Shown here piece after piece: positions 12,977 through 14,034 of a stretch of DNA of 14,034 nucleotides. Location of the stretch: contig MU646392.1 of assembly GCA_026770585.1 (NCBI GenBank), positions 537,413 through 551,446 of the forward strand. Reading direction: 5' to 3'. Every line of letters starts with the position of its first letter. Position 1 is the stretch's first letter. The DNA comes from Baffinella frigidus. Its lineage: Eukaryota > Cryptophyceae > Cryptomonadales > Baffinellaceae. Position numbers and translations under genes: made by a program. The notes beneath the pieces were generated by a model that searched no databases, was not told the origin of the DNA, and worked only from the letters and a program-made list of their open reading frames with translations.

Positions 12977-13037
12977 CGTGCACCCTACCATGTAGGGTCC
13001 CAGGGAGGCGCGGTTTCCAATGAGCCCCTGCCACCTG
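12977..13037. mobile_element. Family A remnant (core and right arm)
   Basis: CCCTACCATGTAGGGTCCCA then GGCGCGGTTTCCAATGAGC and CCCCTG are recognisable as a worn core and right arm. The left half is missing. Confidence 0.5.
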
Positions 13038-13094
13038 GAGCAGCAAAAAAGGGGGGGCTAACCTCCTGCAGCGGAGGAGGGGTGCTAAGCAACC

Positions 13095-13225
13095 TTATCC
13101 GGGAACAAGTATTTTTCTTTTAAAAGCTGGCAATGAAAATTACTACATAACTGGTAACGTCCGAAGCAATTGTGTGGTAATTTTCGTGCGGATTTTTTAA
13201 AAGAAAAATACTTGTTCCCGGATAA
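13095..13225. mobile_element. Family C palindromic MITE, intact copy
   Basis: Perfect 31-bp terminal inverted repeats (13095-13125 and 13195-13225) start TTATCCGGGAACAAGTATTT. Pairing continues inward imperfectly (GAAAATTACTACA / TGTGGTAATTTTC). AACC flanks both ends and could be a 4-bp target duplication. The total is 131 bp with no coding capacity. Perfect arms imply a recent insertion. Overlapping open frames here are translations of the repeat. Confidence 0.85.
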
Positions 13226-13457
13226 AACCTGGGGCGTCGCGCGAGGTGAGGGCGGGGGGCGGACCTGGAACATTGTCGGATGTCCCATCCTACACCACAC
13301 ACCTCGCTCCCTGCATGGAACAGGGAGCAGCCGAAAGGTGGCCTGGAGTGTGGCGCGATGTGGGGGGGGGACTTGGCGAGGAGGAGGGGGGGGTGCGAAA
13401 CTGGAGAGGAGAAGGGGGGCGTATGTTTACAGGGCGTAGGGTTTATGGTTTGTGGTT
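13226..13457. other. GC/G-rich spacer with telomere-like scrap
   Basis: Purine-rich sequence with G runs (13361-13412) ends in GGCGTAGGGTTTATGGTTTG, a short telomere-like scrap immediately left of the family B element. Open frames here are Gly/Arg-rich and unsupported. Confidence 0.45.
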
Positions 13458-13561
13458 TATCCCTTAAGTGACCAGGCCTCCAAATTTGGGGGCCTGAGGT
13501 CCTAGGCTGGTCCTAGGGCCCTACGGTAGGGCGTATGAGCCTACTGGCCACTTAAGGGATA
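13458..13561. mobile_element. Family B MITE, copy 2
   Basis: The 104-bp element has ends TATCCCTTAAGTGACCAG and CTGGCCACTTAAGGGATA, and an interior small hairpin GGCCTCCAAATTTGGGGGCC. The core TCCTAGGGCCCTACGGTAGG then GCGTATGAGC matches copy 1. It is bounded by TA. Confidence 0.85.
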
Positions 13562-13562
13562 C

Positions 13563-13990
13563 CTGGAGCTTGGAGAGAGCGAGGTCCTCGATGAGCTCTT
13601 GGACGCTCATGTCCGCCAGCTGCGACCCCGGCACCCGCTCCGCCTCCACCTGAAGCAAACGGTGCGCGGAATTCAGGACACGCACCGCCCCTGCACCAAC
13701 GTGCCATGATGCGGGGTGCTCCTAGGACCTGCCAAATGTGAAATGATGAGGGATGCTCGCTAGCTGCGATCCCGGCACCCGCTCCGCTTCGACTTACACC
13801 AGGCGTTGCTCGGAATTGAGGACATCAATTCCGACAGCACGGACAGACGCACCGCCCCTGCTCGAATCTGCTGAGTGTGCCATGTTGAGGGATCCTCCTA
13901 GTGAGTGTGGCATGCTGAGGGATGCTCCTAGGACTGCTCATGCCCGCCCGCTGCGATCCCGGCACCCGCTCCGCTTCGACCTGATCCAGG
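13563..13990 (+). repeat. Three degenerate copies of a coding-like unit
   Basis: The same phrase, LR(P/S)RHPLR with a following (L/F)(H/D)L, is encoded three times in one strand but not in one frame: 13617-13709 (LRPRHPLRLHLKQTVRGIQD), 13764-13874 (LRSRHPLRFDLHQALLGIED) and 13951-13990 (LRSRHPLRFDLIQAF). Copy 1 is preceded by a plausible protein stretch (LGESEVLDELLDAHVRQ) from 13569; copy 3 shares its GCTCATG(T/C)CCGCC lead-in. The units are separated by repeats of GTG(G/C)CATGNTGAGGGATGCT and CTCCTAGGA. They read as tandem pseudogene fragments of one unrecognised gene. Copy 3 is cut off by telomere-like repeat. Confidence 0.5.
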
Positions 13991-13993
13991 CGT

Positions 13994-14034
13994 TTGGGGT
14001 TGAGGGTGTAGGGGATGAGGGTTGAGGGTGTAGG
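13994..14034 (+). repeat. Start of another telomere-like tract
   Basis: From GTTTGGGGTTGAGGGTGTAG onward, the same 7-mer variants as in 842-3925 (TTGAGGG, TGTAGGG) run to the window edge, with the G-rich strand on +. Confidence 0.7.

Overview
The window looks like nuclear DNA of a GC-rich alga with a secondary (red-lineage) plastid; a cryptophyte is my best guess. The evidence is plant-type telomeric repeat (TTTAGGG) in long decayed tracts, a likely spliceosomal intron with an AAG|GTAAGG donor, one predicted signal peptide ending in an AAA-F motif like those that open bipartite plastid presequences, and dense short inverted-repeat transposons. From memory and unchecked, predicted proteins carrying translated arms of the main transposon (peptide RGTSLIRN) are frequent in cryptophyte gene sets. 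Nothing here is bacterial or viral in organisation, and I saw no tRNA, rRNA or CRISPR array.

Layout. 1-840: a 26-base G run at the edge, one worn MITE, and a cluster of GTTC/GAAC palindromes. 842-3925: about 3 kb of degenerate TTTAGGG repeat with its G-rich strand on +, interrupted by four non-telomeric segments. 3926-5117: GC-rich unique sequence, three palindromic elements and a duplicated block of about 70 bp. 5118-7892: the only convincing genes, two divergent units either side of a perfect 58-bp palindrome. The minus-strand unit (5118-6023) is best read as a two-exon gene for a membrane protein with an N-terminal signal sequence and a repeat-rich C terminus. The plus-strand unit (6282-7892) is an intronless 536-residue protein with a Tudor/Agenet-like N-terminal domain and two Cys/His clusters. 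7893-10470: non-coding, rich in foldback repeats and simple repeats. 10471-10599: telomeric repeat in the opposite orientation (CCCTAAA). 10722-11690: weak exon-like fragments interleaved with MITEs. 11190-12455: the densest MITE cluster. 12456-14034: hairpins, two more palindromic elements, three degenerate copies of a coding-like fragment, and a new telomere-like tract starting at the right edge.

Three short inverted-repeat families can be defined. Family A (about 121-126 bp, TA ends, TIR starting TACAGGGGTACCTCGCTCAT) has eight recognisable copies plus a very worn one at 249-360, in both orientations. Family B (about 103 bp, TATCCCTTAAGTG ends) has two copies and shares its central CCTAGGGCCCTACGGT core with family A. 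Family C (about 131 bp, TTATCCGGGAACA ends) has one intact and one truncated copy. No transposase is visible, so all would be non-autonomous. The two divergent genes share a 258-bp interval containing the palindrome, and 16 bp of that palindrome recur just downstream of the 536-residue gene. They could therefore share a regulatory region, or the gene could lie inside a mobile unit; the sequence alone does not decide.
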